Shown here: piece by piece, positions 47,710 through 58,453 of the stretch
Layout: each line of letters opens with the position of its first letter
Numbering within the stretch: position 1 is the first letter of the stretch
Assembly: GCA_041398825.1 (NCBI GenBank)
Contig: JAWKTX010000001.1
Coordinates: forward strand, 1,023,775-1,087,774
DNA from: Planctomycetaceae bacterium
GTDB taxonomy: Bacteria; Planctomycetota; Planctomycetia; Planctomycetales; Planctomycetaceae
Direction of reading: 5' to 3'
DNA length: 64,000 bases
Notes under the pieces: model-generated
Database searches by the model: none
What the model was told of the DNA's origin: nothing
Seen by the model: the letters and a program-made list of their open reading frames with translations, nothing else
Program-made: the position numbers and the translations under genes

Positions 47710-50700
47710 ATGCAGGCGGGACGAATGCAGAAAATCTTGTTGCAAATTGTGACGATTGTTACAACAGCCGTGGCCATTTCGCGGGCTGATGCCTGCCAAA
47801 GACGCCCCTGATTTCGCGCGGGATATTCGCCCGATCCTCAGCAATGCCTGCTTTCAGCCGCTACAGTCCGACGATTTGACTGGCAGACCTCCGACTGGAC
47901 ACAAAATGGACTCTTCAGCAACGCGATGGATATTCCATTGTGAACCCTGGTGATGTCGATGGCGGTGAGTTGATCCAGCGGATTCTGTCGCATGATGTTG
48001 ATTTACAAATGCCTCCTGCAGACGCCGAAGAAGCAACTGACGGGATCAGCGGCGGAAATCAACTGCTGGTTCAATGGGTTCAGTCCAGCGCGAACTGGTC
48101 ACAGCATTGGGCATTTATTGCACCGGTCAAACCACCCGTTCCTGAAGACGCGTTCAAAATCTGGGAATGAGATCGGATCGCTTTCCTGCATCAACGCAAG
48201 CGAGAAACGGGGTCGAGCCTGGGAGAAGCTGACGTCATGTCGCTGATCCGGGCGCGCTTTGGCTCGATCTCATCGGTCTGCCGCCGACTGTTCAGGAAGC
48301 CGATGAGGTGGGCTGGTCGCCTCGTTTCAGCAGAAGCATCTGCCGATGAACTGTTCCTGGCGTCAGCTGATTGACAACTTGCAGTCTCGCCTGAATATGG
48401 GCGGAACCGAGGTCTTCTGGGCTCGTCGATGGCTGACCGCCCGCTACGCAGACACGAATGGCTACGAAAAAGATCGACCCCGTTCCATCTGGCCTTATCG
48501 TGACTGGGTCATTGATGCGATCAATACTGACATGCCGTTCGATCAGTTTACGATTGGAACAGCTGGCCGCAGGACATGCTTCCCAATGCAACGACATCGC
48601 AAAAATTCTGCCACTGGTTTTCATCGAAATACGATGCTCAACGAAGAAGGGGGCATCGATCCACTGGAGTTTCGATTCCATGCAATGACGGATCGCGTTG
48701 CCACCACAGGAACGAGACGTGGTTTGGACTCACGCTTCATTTGGTGCGCCCAGTGCCATACCCACAAGTACGATCCAATCACCCACTCGACTATTATCGG
48801 CTGATGGCGTTTGAACAATGCTACGAGCCATCGCTGGAACTGGCCGATGCCTCTGACGACGAGTGGAAAAACGCATTGCAAAAGCGAAAGAATTAACTCG
48901 AATCTTGCCGACAAATGGCCGGTGGTCTCGAGGTCGATCCCGGCAACGTTGATAAAAGCTGATGCGCTGGGTGCTTCCTCGCCAGATTCCGGATCAATTC
49001 GCCGGACATTTTCCTGATGATGCTTCCCCACAGTCGGACCAGCCTCGATTCGACAACTTGATGACAGTTGGCTGCCTGCCCTTCTCATTTACCCGATCGA
49101 CTGACCTATGTCAGTCCGCTGACTCCGGAGACAATTGATTTCGACAAGCTGCGTGAATTTGCACTTCCGACGGGGCCGTCCGGGCCCGGGCAATTCCTCC
49201 GGCGGCAATTTTGTATTAAGTAGAAATCAAGGTTCAGGCAAGCTGATCACCGCAACATCACAGCCTGACCAGCCGAAAGACAACAATGTCCGTTTAACTG
49301 AACTTCCGATTGAATCCGCCACGTCGACGGTCGAACAGTCTGGTTATGAGCTCGCACGTTCATTCGATGGTGATTCATCCACTGGTTGGGGGGCCTAGTG
49401 GACCGAAGGGAATTCCGAAAGACGTTGAAGCGTCGTTTCGATTAAAGCAGTCCGCTGTCAGCGTTCGACAGTTACCGTGGGGACGCTCAGCCACAGCTTG
49501 TGGTTTCACCGTCTCAACAGCATGGTAGTTCACATTCGATCGGCGACGCCAGATCGATCTAGCGCGACAATTGTCAGCAGATGAAATTGAGCAGTCGTCA
49601 GGCATCCATCCAGACGTCGTATGACGACTGGCTGAAGGAGGCCACTACCGCAGTGAGCTGGGCAATCCTCCATCCGCACTTCGTGGCAACCTCCGGTCCC
49701 GCCTATATTGACGATCGAATCAGACGATTCCATTCGCGTCCGGCGATACGGCGAAGCGAGACGACTATCAAATCACACTGGCTCCCGCAGACCATGTCGT
49801 GACCGCAATTCGGCTCGAGGCGTTACCGATGAACGTTTACCAAATCGAGGTCCCGGCTCGATGTACTACGAGGGGAACTCTGGGTGATTTTTTCTGACTG
49901 AGTTCGAAGTCTTTTTCGGCTAACGGAAAACACTCCATTGAAGACGCCAGTGAAACCTATGCCCAGAATCGTTTTGGCAACAATCCGGCTACCGCAAAGC
50001 AAGCCATTGATGGGGATATTCAGACCGGCTGGTCTGTGCACGGCAGGCAGGGAGAGAGGCATGTCGCCGTTTTTCAGTTGAAGGAGCCGATCGAGGCAGG
50101 CCGAACCGATCCGTATCCAAATGTCATTCGGTCGGCACTTCGCTGTTCTTCTCTGGGACGCTTCCGGTTTTCAGGTTGTCAGTCGCAACATGGTCCCAAA
50201 GCGACCGACTACGCCTCAGACATTGAGGAGCTTTTGCGAGTCCCTTGAGTGGATCTGAGCGTGGAGGACCAGAACCGTCTGTTTCCAGCAGTTCCTGTTC
50301 GATTCGCTGAAACTGCAAGTGAGCCAGTGGAACAGATCCGGAATCTGCAACGGCGTCCGGATTCGATGTCGACTCTTGTGTTCAGCGAACGCCGGAGAAT
50401 CATCCTCGACCCACATTTCGTCATCATCGCGGAGAGTATTTACAACCGGAAGAATGGTCACGCCGGGCACGCCAGACGTTCTGCATTTCTCGCCGGTCGA
50501 CCAGCCTGCGAACCGGCTCGAGTTTGCTCGGTGGATCGTCTGTGCTGAGAATCCCCTGACATCGCGAGTGGTTGTTAGCCATTGGGCTACCTTCTTCGGT
50601 CGCGGCATCGTAGAGACTGTCGATGATCTTTTGATTGCAGGGATCGCCTCCGGATCACTCCGGAACTTCTGGATTGGCTTGCGGTTACATTTGTGCAGGA

Positions 50701-51452
50701 CGATGCATGGTCGATCAAGTCATTGCATCGGAGGATTGTCAGCGCTCTTGACTTACAGGCAGGCCTCAGTATACAGGCACGATGCAGCAGTGAGCGATCC
50801 GCAAAATCGATTGTTGACCTATATGCCCCGGCTGAGGCTGAGGCGGAGATTATTCGTGACTCTGTGTTGGTTACGCTTCCGGGGTTCTTTCACTGAAAAA
50901 AGGAGGCTGCCCGTTATGCCTCTGCAGCCGGCGGGCATAACAGAAGTGGCTTTTGGCAGCCCAAATGGAAGTCAGTGGAGGAGAAGATCGCTATCGACGA
51001 AGTATTTACACCATGATCAACGCACGGCACCATTCGCAATGGTGACGACCTTCGATGGCCCTGGCGGTGAATCCGGTATCGCTCAGCGAGACCGATCAAA
51101 TACTCCCGCAGGCACTGACATTGATGAATGATGTCATGTTTGTGGAGCTTGCAAAGCACGCTGCCGTTCATCTTCTGGCGGATCTTCCTGCCACTGAGAG
51201 TCATCCGACCCGATTCAATCTGACTGGAAATGCTCTTCCGACGAGTACCGACGCGTTCCGAGAAATCTGTTGGCGGACTCAATCTCTTCCTGCAGAAGCA
51301 GCGGGAGCGATTTCAGTTCAACGGCAGCAGGTCGATGGATCTGCTGGGGCGTTCAGGTGAAATCCCGCCGCCGTCGACCATACGGAAGCGTTGCCTGGAT
51401 GACTGCTGCGCGGGCCTTGTTTGCGGTCGATGAATTTGTCACTCGACCGTAG
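47710..51452 (+). pseudogene. Planctomycete cytochrome c / DUF1549 / DUF1553 protein, multiply frameshifted
   Basis: A signal-like start (MQKILLQIVTIVTTAVAIS from 47725) leads to a PSCyt1-like region (DFARDIRPILSNACFQ). The expected CxxCH is not intact: the base sequence reads CFQPLQ, where CFQCHG is expected. DUF1549 pieces follow (MPFDQFTI, NTMLNEEGGIDPLEFRF, DYYRLMAFE). Two Ser/Thr-rich modules of the type found between the domains come next (DGDSSTGWG, AIDGDIQTGWSVHG). DUF1553 ends the protein (TPGTPDVLHF, PANRLEFARWIV, NPLTSRVVVSHWATFFGRG, then ARALFAVDEFVTRP at 51452). About ten or more frame changes are needed. Such proteins are secreted and of unknown biochemical role. Confidence 0.85.
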
Positions 51453-51562
51453 TTGGTTGGTACGTCGTGTGGGAACTGAAGGCGGTTCAACTTAAGTGGC
51501 AGATTCGTCTGAATCTCAAAACTGATTCTCAGACCTTCGTCAATTATCGCGAGACTTCTTCG

Positions 51563-52602
51563 TCACGTTTGACTGAATCGGGGTTTGACATTTTCGCCGG
51601 CAACCCGGTCTCCACCAGCCCGCTTGTGGATGTGAACTGCAATCAGGCGGCAGGACTGCTGGAATGCACTGTTTCCGCCTGAGATAATAACGGCAACGTG
51701 CCTGCCCAAAAAAGTTCGCGATGCTGCATGATGGCAGCCAATGGGACTGCACCGGATGGTTCCGCCACCACTCGCAATTCTCTTTGATCGTTTGCGTAGC
51801 GGTAATAATGGAAGTTTCGCTTTCATCAGAAGGACATCATCGACCTCAGTGAATGAATGATGGGGAATGTCAGGTTGACCGCTGAGGCGCGTTCGCAATC
51901 CGTCGGTAATCGTGCGTCGAATCGATCATTCAGCTCGATTCGACCAGACTTCATTCCTCGAGCACAGTCATTCGCCCATTCGGGTTCTGCGGCATAGACT
52001 GCGACATCAGGCCGCAGTGTTTTGATGACGGTCAACGTTCCTGAAAGTAGCCCCCCGCCTCCAACAGGACAGATGACGGCATCGATGTGATTCAGTTGTG
52101 ATAGAAGTTCAAGAGCGACAGTGCCCTGCCCTGCGATCACATCGGGATTATCAAAAGGGTGAATCAAAGTGGCTCCTGTCTTTTTCAGGAGTTCCGCTGC
52201 TCGAATTTCGCGGGCTTCAGCAGTAGGTTCACAAAGGATGGGAGTGACCCCCAGTCTGCGGACGGCAGCCAGTTTTACCTCGGCAGAATTGACAGGCATG
52301 ACGATGTGGGCTTCGATGCCTCTTATCCGGGCTGCTCTGGCCAGCGCTGCAGCGTGGTTGCCGGAAGAATGTGTCAGAACCCCTGATGCTGCAGCATGAT
52401 CCGACAGATTCAGGACGGCATTACAGGCGCCGCGAGCCTTGAAAGCTCCGATATGCTGGAGGTTTTCGCATTTGAAGTGAACGTGACATCCGAGGTCCTG
52501 GTCCAGCGATTCGGAGGACAGAACCGGAGTATTTCGAATCCATGGACGGATGCGTTCTGATGCCAGTCGAACATCATTCAGGTCAATGGCAGGTTGCTTC
52601 AT
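51563..52602 (-). pseudogene. Threonine dehydratase / serine racemase-like PLP enzyme, 3'-end frameshifted
   Basis: From 52602 to about 51850 the frame is intact (about 250 codons). The PLP lysine lies in GAFKARGACNAV, THSSGNHAAALA is the substrate loop, and VGGGGLLSG holds the phosphate of PLP. After VNLTFPIIHSL the frame breaks, and the rest (TEVDDVLLMKAK, then GRHVAVIISGGN) continues in another frame. The natural family ends soon after SGGN. This gene sits at the right edge of the damaged block. Its 5' end is clean. Confidence 0.75.
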
Positions 52603-52792
52603 TGCAGTTTGAGCGATTGTTGGTGGCCAGTGGGAAAAGTCGACGGTCGTGGAAAGTCGTTACTGTGTGGCGTGATTTCGGCGACTGTTGTTGTTAGTCT
52701 GGTTGCTGGACGCAGCCGGATTGTAACGTGAGATTCGGGCCATCGTGAAGCCGTCGCGTCGGCAGATTGTTTGAGAAAGAAAGAACCTGGCA

Positions 52793-53245
52793 ATGGCTGA
52801 AAACAAGAATAAGAATATTACTCGAATTGATATTGAGACCGCTGGTGTCGGCACCCATGGCTACGAGGTGCGCGTCATGCGGCGTGGGAAAGCATTCCAC
52901 AAATTCTTCAACGATCGAAAATTCGGCGGAAAACGAAAAGCGCTCGCGGCAGCGCGTGAGTACCGGGATGAACTGGTGGCCAGGTTGCCCGTCCAGTCAC
53001 GAAAAGCCCTTGCAAAAGTGAAATCGTCGCGCAACACATCGGGTATCGTTGGTGTGCGGCTGTCTGAAGAAGTGGATCGACGCGGGCCCAACGAACTGGT
53101 CTACCACTACTGGGTGGCTCAATGGAGTCCCAGGCCAGGAGTTCGGCGAACACGTCGATTTTCTGTCGAAAAGTATGGGGACGAAGAAGCATTTCGTTTG
53201 GCCATGAAAGCGCGTCGAGCCGGAATGCGTGAAATGGAAGACTAG
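52793..53245 (+). CDS. AP2-domain-like DNA-binding protein
   Basis: The protein has 150 residues. The central part has the AP2/ERF-like beta-sheet pattern (NTSGIVGVRLSEEVDRR...YHYWVAQWSPRPGVRRTRRFSVEKYGDEEAFRLA). A basic N-terminal half (RKFGGKRKALAAAREYRD) contains a second, related half-repeat. Bacterial AP2 domains are often in mobile elements and homing endonucleases; here there is no nuclease. Its role is unknown. The stop codon coincides with the start of a dispersed repeat. Confidence 0.85.
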   Translation: MAENKNKNITRIDIETAGVGTHGYEVRVMRRGKAFHKFFNDRKFGGKRKALAAAREYRDELVARLPVQSRKALAKVKSSRNTSGIVGVRLSEEVDRRGPNELVYHYWVAQWSPRPGVRRTRRFSVEKYGDEEAFRLAMKARRAGMREMED

Positions 53246-53345
53246 CAGCCTGTTAAAAAACGGGACTGCCTCGAGCAGGAGACCTTAAAACACGATTGGT
53301 TTCCAGTCGTCCTGCGGGGCTGGCTTATGTCTCACGGCTTTCGAT
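53242..53345 (+). repeat. Dispersed ~100-bp inverted-end repeat, copy 5
   Basis: It begins on the AP2 gene stop (ctagcagcctgttaaaaaac), continues gcctcgagcaggagacctta, and has a cacgattggtttccagtcgt centre. The right end (tcacggctttcgatg) is degenerate. Confidence 0.85.
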
Positions 53346-53403
53346 GAATTCGAGGAGCCTCTCCTGCCCATAGTTTTGTTGCTGAAACAGGCTACTTAGA
53401 GCG

Positions 53404-54966
53404 ATGTATGATTCAGCCTTTCTGCTTGCGCAGAACGCCGAGCCTAAATGGATTGCCCGTGGTTTGACGACCATCGACTGGTGCATCATCGGAGCGTACG
53501 CCGTCGGCACGCTTTGGCTCGGGTGGTACTACGGCCGCCAGCAGAAATCGACACGTGAATACTTTGTCGGAACCGGAAGCATGCACCCGGGGCTGATCGG
53601 CGTCTCGCTTTTTGCCACGTTGCTGAGTACGATTTCTTACCTATCGATGCCCGGAGAATCGCTCGGTAAGGGACCAGCCTACATGCTGACTCCCCTTGGC
53701 CTGCCCATCGCCTATCTGGTTGTTGGCTATGGCTTGCTGCCCGTGTATATGAAGCACCGAGTCACCAGTGCGTACGAATTACTTGAACTGAAGCTTGGGC
53801 TCAGTATTCGGATGCTCGGCGCGATCATGTTCGTCTTGTTGCGACTGATCTGGATGTCGCTATTAATTTATAAGACATCAGAGGCTCTGACTGTAATGCT
53901 GGGCGTTGGCCCGAACATGATTCCATTGATTGCTCTGATTACCGGGGCAATCGCGGTGACCTACACTTCAATCGGCGGATTAAGAGCGGTTGTCATCACG
54001 GATCTGATGCAGACCATTCTGCTGTACGGCGGAGCGCTGACAGTTCTTGGTGTGATTACGTGGCGGCTGGGCGGCTTTGGATGGTTTCCAACCCATTGGG
54101 ATCCCAACTGGGATACGCAGCCGGTCTTTAGTCTGAACCCGGCAGTGCGGGTGACAATTATCGGTGGGATTCTTAACTATACCACCTGGCTGATTGCCAC
54201 CTCCGGCGGCGATCAAACTTCGGTCCAGCGATTCATGGCGACAACGGACGTCAAAGCAGCCAGAAGGGCGCTGGGAATTCAGATGATCGTTTCGTTTGTC
54301 GTGGCGATTACTCTGGGGCTGGTTGGTTTTGCATTATTGGGTTATTTCGCATCCAACCCGGACCAACTGCCAAAGACGATGAACCTGAAAGAGGATGCGG
54401 ATAAAGTGTTTCCGTATTTCATTTCTTATCTGCTTGCCCCGGGGATTTCAGGGCTCGTCGTTGCAGCAATGTTTGCCGCGGCCATGTCAAGTATCGATTC
54501 CGGTGTCAATTCCATCACAGCCGTTGTGATGACGGACTTCATGGATCGATTTGATCGAAGTCCAAAGACAGAAGTCGGACATGTAAGAACAGCTCGCTGG
54601 ATGGCCTTTGGGATTGGTGCCTTTGTCGTTTTGTGCAGTTCGCTGGTTGGGCAGGTACCCGGAAATATCACGACCGTCACCAATAAGACAGCGAATCTGC
54701 TTTCGACCCCCATATTCGGTCTGTTTTTTTTCGCTATTTTTGTTCGATTTGCGAGCCCCACTGGCGTGTGGATTGGCACAATCTGCAGCACTCTGGTTGC
54801 GATCCTGATCGCGTTTTCCGGCCCAGTTTCAGTGATGATGGGCAGTACCTCAACCGCTGATCCCATCAGCTTCCAGTGGATTGCTCCAGTGACGCTGGCC
54901 ACCAACATCGTCACAGGAATTCTGGGCAGTCTGATGTTTCCGAATCGACAGCTCTCCCCGAAATAA
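53404..54966 (+). CDS. Sodium:solute symporter (SSS family)
   Basis: The protein has 520 residues with about 13 hydrophobic segments. It has the SSS signature near the C-terminal half (AAMSSIDSGVNSITAVVMTDFMDRF), the YFVGTGSMHPGLIGVSLFATLLS start and the GGLRAVVITDLMQTILLYGG core. Family members couple solute uptake to Na+. The substrate is not clear from sequence. It is a single gene, followed by a 16-bp tandem repeat at 55020-55067. Confidence 0.95.
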   Translation: MYDSAFLLAQNAEPKWIARGLTTIDWCIIGAYAVGTLWLGWYYGRQQKSTREYFVGTGSMHPGLIGVSLFATLLSTISYLSMPGESLGKGPAYMLTPLGLPIAYLVVGYGLLPVYMKHRVTSAYELLELKLGLSIRMLGAIMFVLLRLIWMSLLIYKTSEALTVMLGVGPNMIPLIALITGAIAVTYTSIGGLRAVVITDLMQTILLYGGALTVLGVITWRLGGFGWFPTHWDPNWDTQPVFSLNPAVRVTIIGGILNYTTWLIATSGGDQTSVQRFMATTDVKAARRALGIQMIVSFVVAITLGLVGFALLGYFASNPDQLPKTMNLKEDADKVFPYFISYLLAPGISGLVVAAMFAAAMSSIDSGVNSITAVVMTDFMDRFDRSPKTEVGHVRTARWMAFGIGAFVVLCSSLVGQVPGNITTVTNKTANLLSTPIFGLFFFAIFVRFASPTGVWIGTICSTLVAILIAFSGPVSVMMGSTSTADPISFQWIAPVTLATNIVTGILGSLMFPNRQLSPK

Positions 54967-55019
54967 GCCCTGTCACTCTTCATTTACCGGACGTGATTCG
55001 AAGCATTCCGGTAGCCAGT

Positions 55020-55067
55020 GTGCTGGATGGTCCGTGTGCTGGATGGTCAAAGTGCTGGATGGTCAAA
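55020..55067 (+). repeat. 16-bp tandem repeat (three units)
   Basis: The unit gtgctggatggtcaaa (first copy ending ccgt) repeats three times, then decays (gtgctcggtcg). It lies between the symporter and the convergent acetyltransferase gene. Confidence 0.9.
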
Positions 55068-55111
55068 GTGCTCGGTCGTCTGCCTGCTGGGGGCAATCGA
55101 GCGAACAGATT

Positions 55112-55687
55112 TCATTCTGGCAGCTCAGAAACAACTTCGCCGGTGCTGGAGTTCCGGTAGAGAACTTCACAGATTTCGAATCCCATGGATTCGTACAAAT
55201 TGACAGCGATGCGATTCTCGGACGTGACTTCAAGCACTCCATGGTGCATTCCACTAAAGCGGAATCCATGCAACGCCTGAAGCACAAGTGAGCGGCCGAG
55301 TCCCTTACATCGATGCTCCGGAATCACACCGACGTTTTGAATCGCTCCGATACAGTTTCGCCGAAGGATGCCCTGGATCGAGGCGCAATCCTGAGGAGCA
55401 TCATCCGATGTCGGTTGCCTTGTCAGCAGCCACGTGGCGCTTGGGCAAAATCGGGGCTGGCTGGTTATTTCATTCATCAGGCGACGGCATCCGTCCAGAT
55501 CACCGAGGCTTGGAAACACTTGTCCGTCCAGATCATTCCGAAATGCCTGCCACTTAACCAGCGCGTGCCGCTCAAGCAGTACTCTTCGCCAGGGAATCCA
55601 GCGATATTCATCCGGCAGGCGGGGCTGCGGAAGTCGCCGCTGTCGAAGATCTATCTTCATTCTGTAGCGTTTGAGAAAACCATCCAA
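55112..55687 (-). CDS. GNAT-family N-acetyltransferase
   Basis: About 190 residues from the TTG at 55687 (DGFLKRYRM), which has GAGGG 9 bases upstream. The open frame extends to 55792 without support, and a later Met is at 55660. The acetyl-CoA motif A lies in IGAIQNVGVIPEHRCKGLGRSLVLQAL, and the C-terminal RIAVNLYESMGFEI is typical of GNAT. The acceptor is unknown. Confidence 0.88.
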   Translation of the reverse strand: MDGFLKRYRMKIDLRQRRLPQPRLPDEYRWIPWRRVLLERHALVKWQAFRNDLDGQVFPSLGDLDGCRRLMNEITSQPRFCPSATWLLTRQPTSDDAPQDCASIQGILRRNCIGAIQNVGVIPEHRCKGLGRSLVLQALHGFRFSGMHHGVLEVTSENRIAVNLYESMGFEICEVLYRNSSTGEVVSELPE

Positions 55688-56101
55688 AGCACACCAGCCC
55701 TCTGCGATGCATCGCTTGCCCGGCTCGACTTGTTCACCACAAGACCGACCAGGTACGGATTTCACCGGAACTCTGCTGTTGCCGTCAAGCAAAGTGTGAT
55801 GATTCAGCCACCGGTGAGTGCCCTCCGGAATGATCGCTTCCGTTCCATTTCAAATGGATAACGATCCATCGGACACCGATTGTGTGCAATGCTGGTTGCA
55901 GGGAATGATGAGTCAATCGGTAGACAGCACGATTTTGTGATGCAAGACTTCATGCACCTCGGTGCGACAGTTCATTCGGCCGGGCCAAATGCCAGACAGA
56001 TCTAACGGTAACCTGATCTAATCCGGGGTTCGTTCTTACAGGTTTGGTGAATTCAAAAGACGGTTCGTAGGTCGTAAAGACACAGATTTGGAGTTTTTTT
56101 G
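55688..56101. other. Intergenic region between divergent GNAT and DUF1080 genes
   Basis: About 410 bases. The part next to the DUF1080 gene holds GGAG at 56090-56093. No repeat or RNA is recognised. Confidence 0.4.
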
Positions 56102-56722
56102 ATGTATCGTGTTCGTCAGTTCGCTTCTCTTTTTTCATTGTGCATGATTTTCACTTCGACAGCTCTGGCTGCTGATGGTGAATGGATCTCACTATTCGAC
56201 GGGAAATCTCTGGATGGCTGGGAACGCATTGGCAGCGACAAGAGCGTTTGGGAAGTGACCGACGGAGAGATTCGTGGATCGGGACAACCATCGATGCTTG
56301 TCTGTTCCAGGGGACCGTATAAGAACTTCCGTTATCGCGCCGAAGTGAAAATCAACGACGGCGGCAACTCAGGATTGTACTTCCGAACAACTCGCAAGCC
56401 GGGATTCACAGACGGCTACGAAGCCCAAATCGACAGCACCCATACGGATCCAATTCGCACCGGTTCACTTTATGGTTTCTGTCACGTCTACCAGCAGCAC
56501 GTGAAGCCGGACGAATGGTTCACCTATGATATCGAAGTCCGGGAAGATGTTTGGCGTGGTCGTGAAATGACACGCGTGAAGATCACCGTGAACGGCAACG
56601 AACTTTACGAATACCTGGATTTTGCGAAGACCTATCCTGCAGGGCATTTTGCATTCCAGCAGCATGATCCCGGTAGCAAGGTGGCCATTCGCAAAGTTGA
56701 AGTCATGCCACTCGCCGATTAA
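56102..56722 (+). CDS. Secreted DUF1080 protein (3-keto-disaccharide hydrolase-like)
   Basis: The protein has 206 residues from the ATG at 56102 (GGAG 8 bases upstream). There is a signal peptide (YRVRQFASLFSLCMIF, cleavage near ALAA). The DUF1080 core shows ISLFDGKSLDGWERIG, the ITVNGNELYEY strand and the GHFAFQQHDPGSKVAIRKVE ending. The fold is a concanavalin-like jelly roll. Planctomycetes encode many; some members hydrolyse 3-keto-sugars. No partner gene is nearby. Confidence 0.93.
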   Translation: MYRVRQFASLFSLCMIFTSTALAADGEWISLFDGKSLDGWERIGSDKSVWEVTDGEIRGSGQPSMLVCSRGPYKNFRYRAEVKINDGGNSGLYFRTTRKPGFTDGYEAQIDSTHTDPIRTGSLYGFCHVYQQHVKPDEWFTYDIEVREDVWRGREMTRVKITVNGNELYEYLDFAKTYPAGHFAFQQHDPGSKVAIRKVEVMPLAD

Positions 56723-57322
56723 GCCAGCATTGATTCACTGCCGACCAGATCCGTACCGGTCGGCAGGCACAACAATTCAGTTCTGTCGATCGTGTGGTTG
56801 ATACCGACTCGGCGCGTGTTTTCCCAAAGAAGGACGGCACGTGCCGCGACCACGCTTTCTCTAGCGGTGGCCTCAAGTAGCCTTTTTAAGAACGGGACTG
56901 GCGAGCGGGAGACCTGAAAATACCAAGGTCTACAGCCGTCCTGCGTGTCTGTCCTGATTCTTCAACGGGCAGTGAACGCCGTCTTTTCTGACTCCTGAAA
57001 CGGGGGCGTGAGATTTTCCTGTGATCGGTCAGGAAGCTGGCATTCTTTGCTGTGAGCTGCAAGAGCTTACGCCCGATTACGAGCCGTCTTGCGATCTCGT
57101 TCCATTTGCAAGGTGAATCGTTTGTGCAGACTGACAGTCTGTGCTTCACTGAATTGAAGGATAGTGGGGGCCATCGATGATCTTGTGGTTGATGGTCAGG
57201 CCGTGACCATTTGGCAGGGGATACTGCTGGCCGCTCCGCCAGCGATTTGAGCAGAATCGGCACCCATTCAGGCCGAACGAAGCGAGAGTTCGCAGTCATC
57301 AATTGAGATTGGGAACGAACAG
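56723..57322. other. Gene-free stretch with dispersed repeat copy 6
   Basis: About 600 bases. The repeat copy is at 56877-56975. A 138-codon - strand open frame has no recognisable domain and partly reflects the repeat. Confidence 0.4.
56877..56975 (+). repeat. Dispersed ~100-bp inverted-end repeat, copy 6
   Basis: The left arm (gtagcctttttaagaacggg, then actggcgagcgggagacctg) and right arm (cgtcctgcgtgtctgtcctg, then attcttcaacgggc) match the other copies with several changes. Confidence 0.83.
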
Positions 57323-57661
57323 ATGGACACGATTTCCTGGACAGACTTTGAGCGAGTCGAGCTTCGAGTAGGCACGATCATTTCTGTGGAAGATTTCCCC
57401 GAAGCCTGGAAGCCAGCCTACAGGATCAGGGCGGACTTCGGCCCGGAGATCGGCGTCAGGAAATCCAGTGCACAAATCACTGATTTGTACACGAAGGACG
57501 AACTGGTGGGTCGGCAGATCATCGGCGTCGTGAACTTCACGCCCAGACAGATTGGTCCATTCCTTTCGGAGTTCCTCGTCACAGGATTGTACCGGGACGA
57601 TGGAGTGGTCGTTCTGGCTGTCCCCGATCAACGGGTGCCGAACGGTGCCAAGCTGTCGTAG
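57323..57661 (+). CDS. csaA: CsaA-like tRNA-binding / export-related chaperone
   Basis: The protein has 112 residues forming a single OB-fold tRNA-binding domain of the EMAP/CsaA type. FERVELRVGTIISVEDFPEA, GVRKSSAQIT and VNFTPRQIGPFLSE are diagnostic, and the length is that of CsaA. In Bacillus CsaA is linked to protein export; the role in planctomycetes is not known. It is a stand-alone gene. Confidence 0.95.
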   Translation: MDTISWTDFERVELRVGTIISVEDFPEAWKPAYRIRADFGPEIGVRKSSAQITDLYTKDELVGRQIIGVVNFTPRQIGPFLSEFLVTGLYRDDGVVVLAVPDQRVPNGAKLS

Positions 57662-58392
57662 GGCAGAAATCTCTTGATCGGTGAGAGGTAAACACGGTTC
57701 ATTCTGCGGCTTCCCTCCCAATTTAGGAATACGTGCTGCGTGCCGCTTGTTCATGAAGAATGCCGACGCTGAATCGGGCTTTCTTGGGCGTCGGGCGGGC
57801 ACTGAAGGAGTCGTTGAGTCTACGACCGTTTCGCTCAATGCAGAGCCAATGCGAACTGGCTTGCTGATCAGGCCGTTTTCAAACGGCGGAGCCGTGTGCT
57901 CCAAATGTCTGCAGAAAGAGTGCTCCGTTATCAGCGCAGACGTAGTTTTGCGATCAGGTAGTGATTGCAGAGATTTCCCAGGCCACAACCGTCCGGGTTG
58001 TCGTCACGGGGCACTCTTCCGGCATGCAGCGCGTCTCGAACTGCGAGATCCGTTACCTGGGTTTGGTTTGCATCCACACCTTATCCGTGTGGATTCCCCT
58101 GAATTTTCTTGCACCATCAGCCGGGCGGGTAGCTCGAGAGCGGAAAATCCGGATATCTTTCAGGGGTTAGCTTAGCCTGTTAAAAAACGGGAATGGCTCG
58201 AGCAGGAGATCTTAAAACACGATGGTTTCAGTCGTCCTGCTTGCCTGTCCCGGTTTTTCAACGGACGGTTGGGGCTTTCTGACCACGGCGAAAACTCCTT
58301 TCCGATTTCCGGGTCGGTTGTAGTTTCGTTTGTAGCCCAGTATGTTCAGCAGCCTGCGCCAGTCGCAGTAAGTCATTGACAACAAGACACTT
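57662..58392. other. Gene-free stretch between csaA and the tRNA fragment
   Basis: About 730 bases. Open frames on both strands (for example 57681-58175 +) show no domain I recognise. The last part is repeat copy 7. It may contain decayed genes. Confidence 0.4.
58170..58268 (+). repeat. Dispersed ~100-bp inverted-end repeat, copy 7
   Basis: It keeps gcttagcctgttaaaaaacg, atggctcgagcaggagatct, cacgatggtttcagtcgtcc and ctgtcccggtttttcaacgg. The ends pair almost perfectly (gttaaaaaacggga / tcccggtttttcaac). Confidence 0.9.
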
Positions 58393-58434
58393 GCCCTCGT
58401 AGCTCAGCAGGATAGAGCGTCGGTTTCCTAAACG
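58393..58434 (+). pseudogene. tRNA-Arg(CCU) 5' fragment
   Basis: Bases gccctcgtagctcagcagga, then tagagcgtcggtttcctaaa, match the acceptor 5' strand, D arm and anticodon loop (CCT) of a bacterial tRNA-Arg(CCU). After aac the sequence departs from any tRNA: no matching anticodon stem, T arm or acceptor 3' strand follows. The break falls in the anticodon stem, a common crossover point for integrases. Confidence 0.75.
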
Positions 58435-58453
58435 AGCTCGGGCACTTGGCGGC

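Noticed and set aside
39051..51900. A region of programmed frameshifting or recoding
   Set aside because: The changes are too many, go in both directions, and hit conserved housekeeping genes that need no recoding in other bacteria.
57299..57988. 229-codon - strand open frame across csaA
   Set aside because: It overlaps the well-supported csaA gene in antisense and has no recognisable domain.
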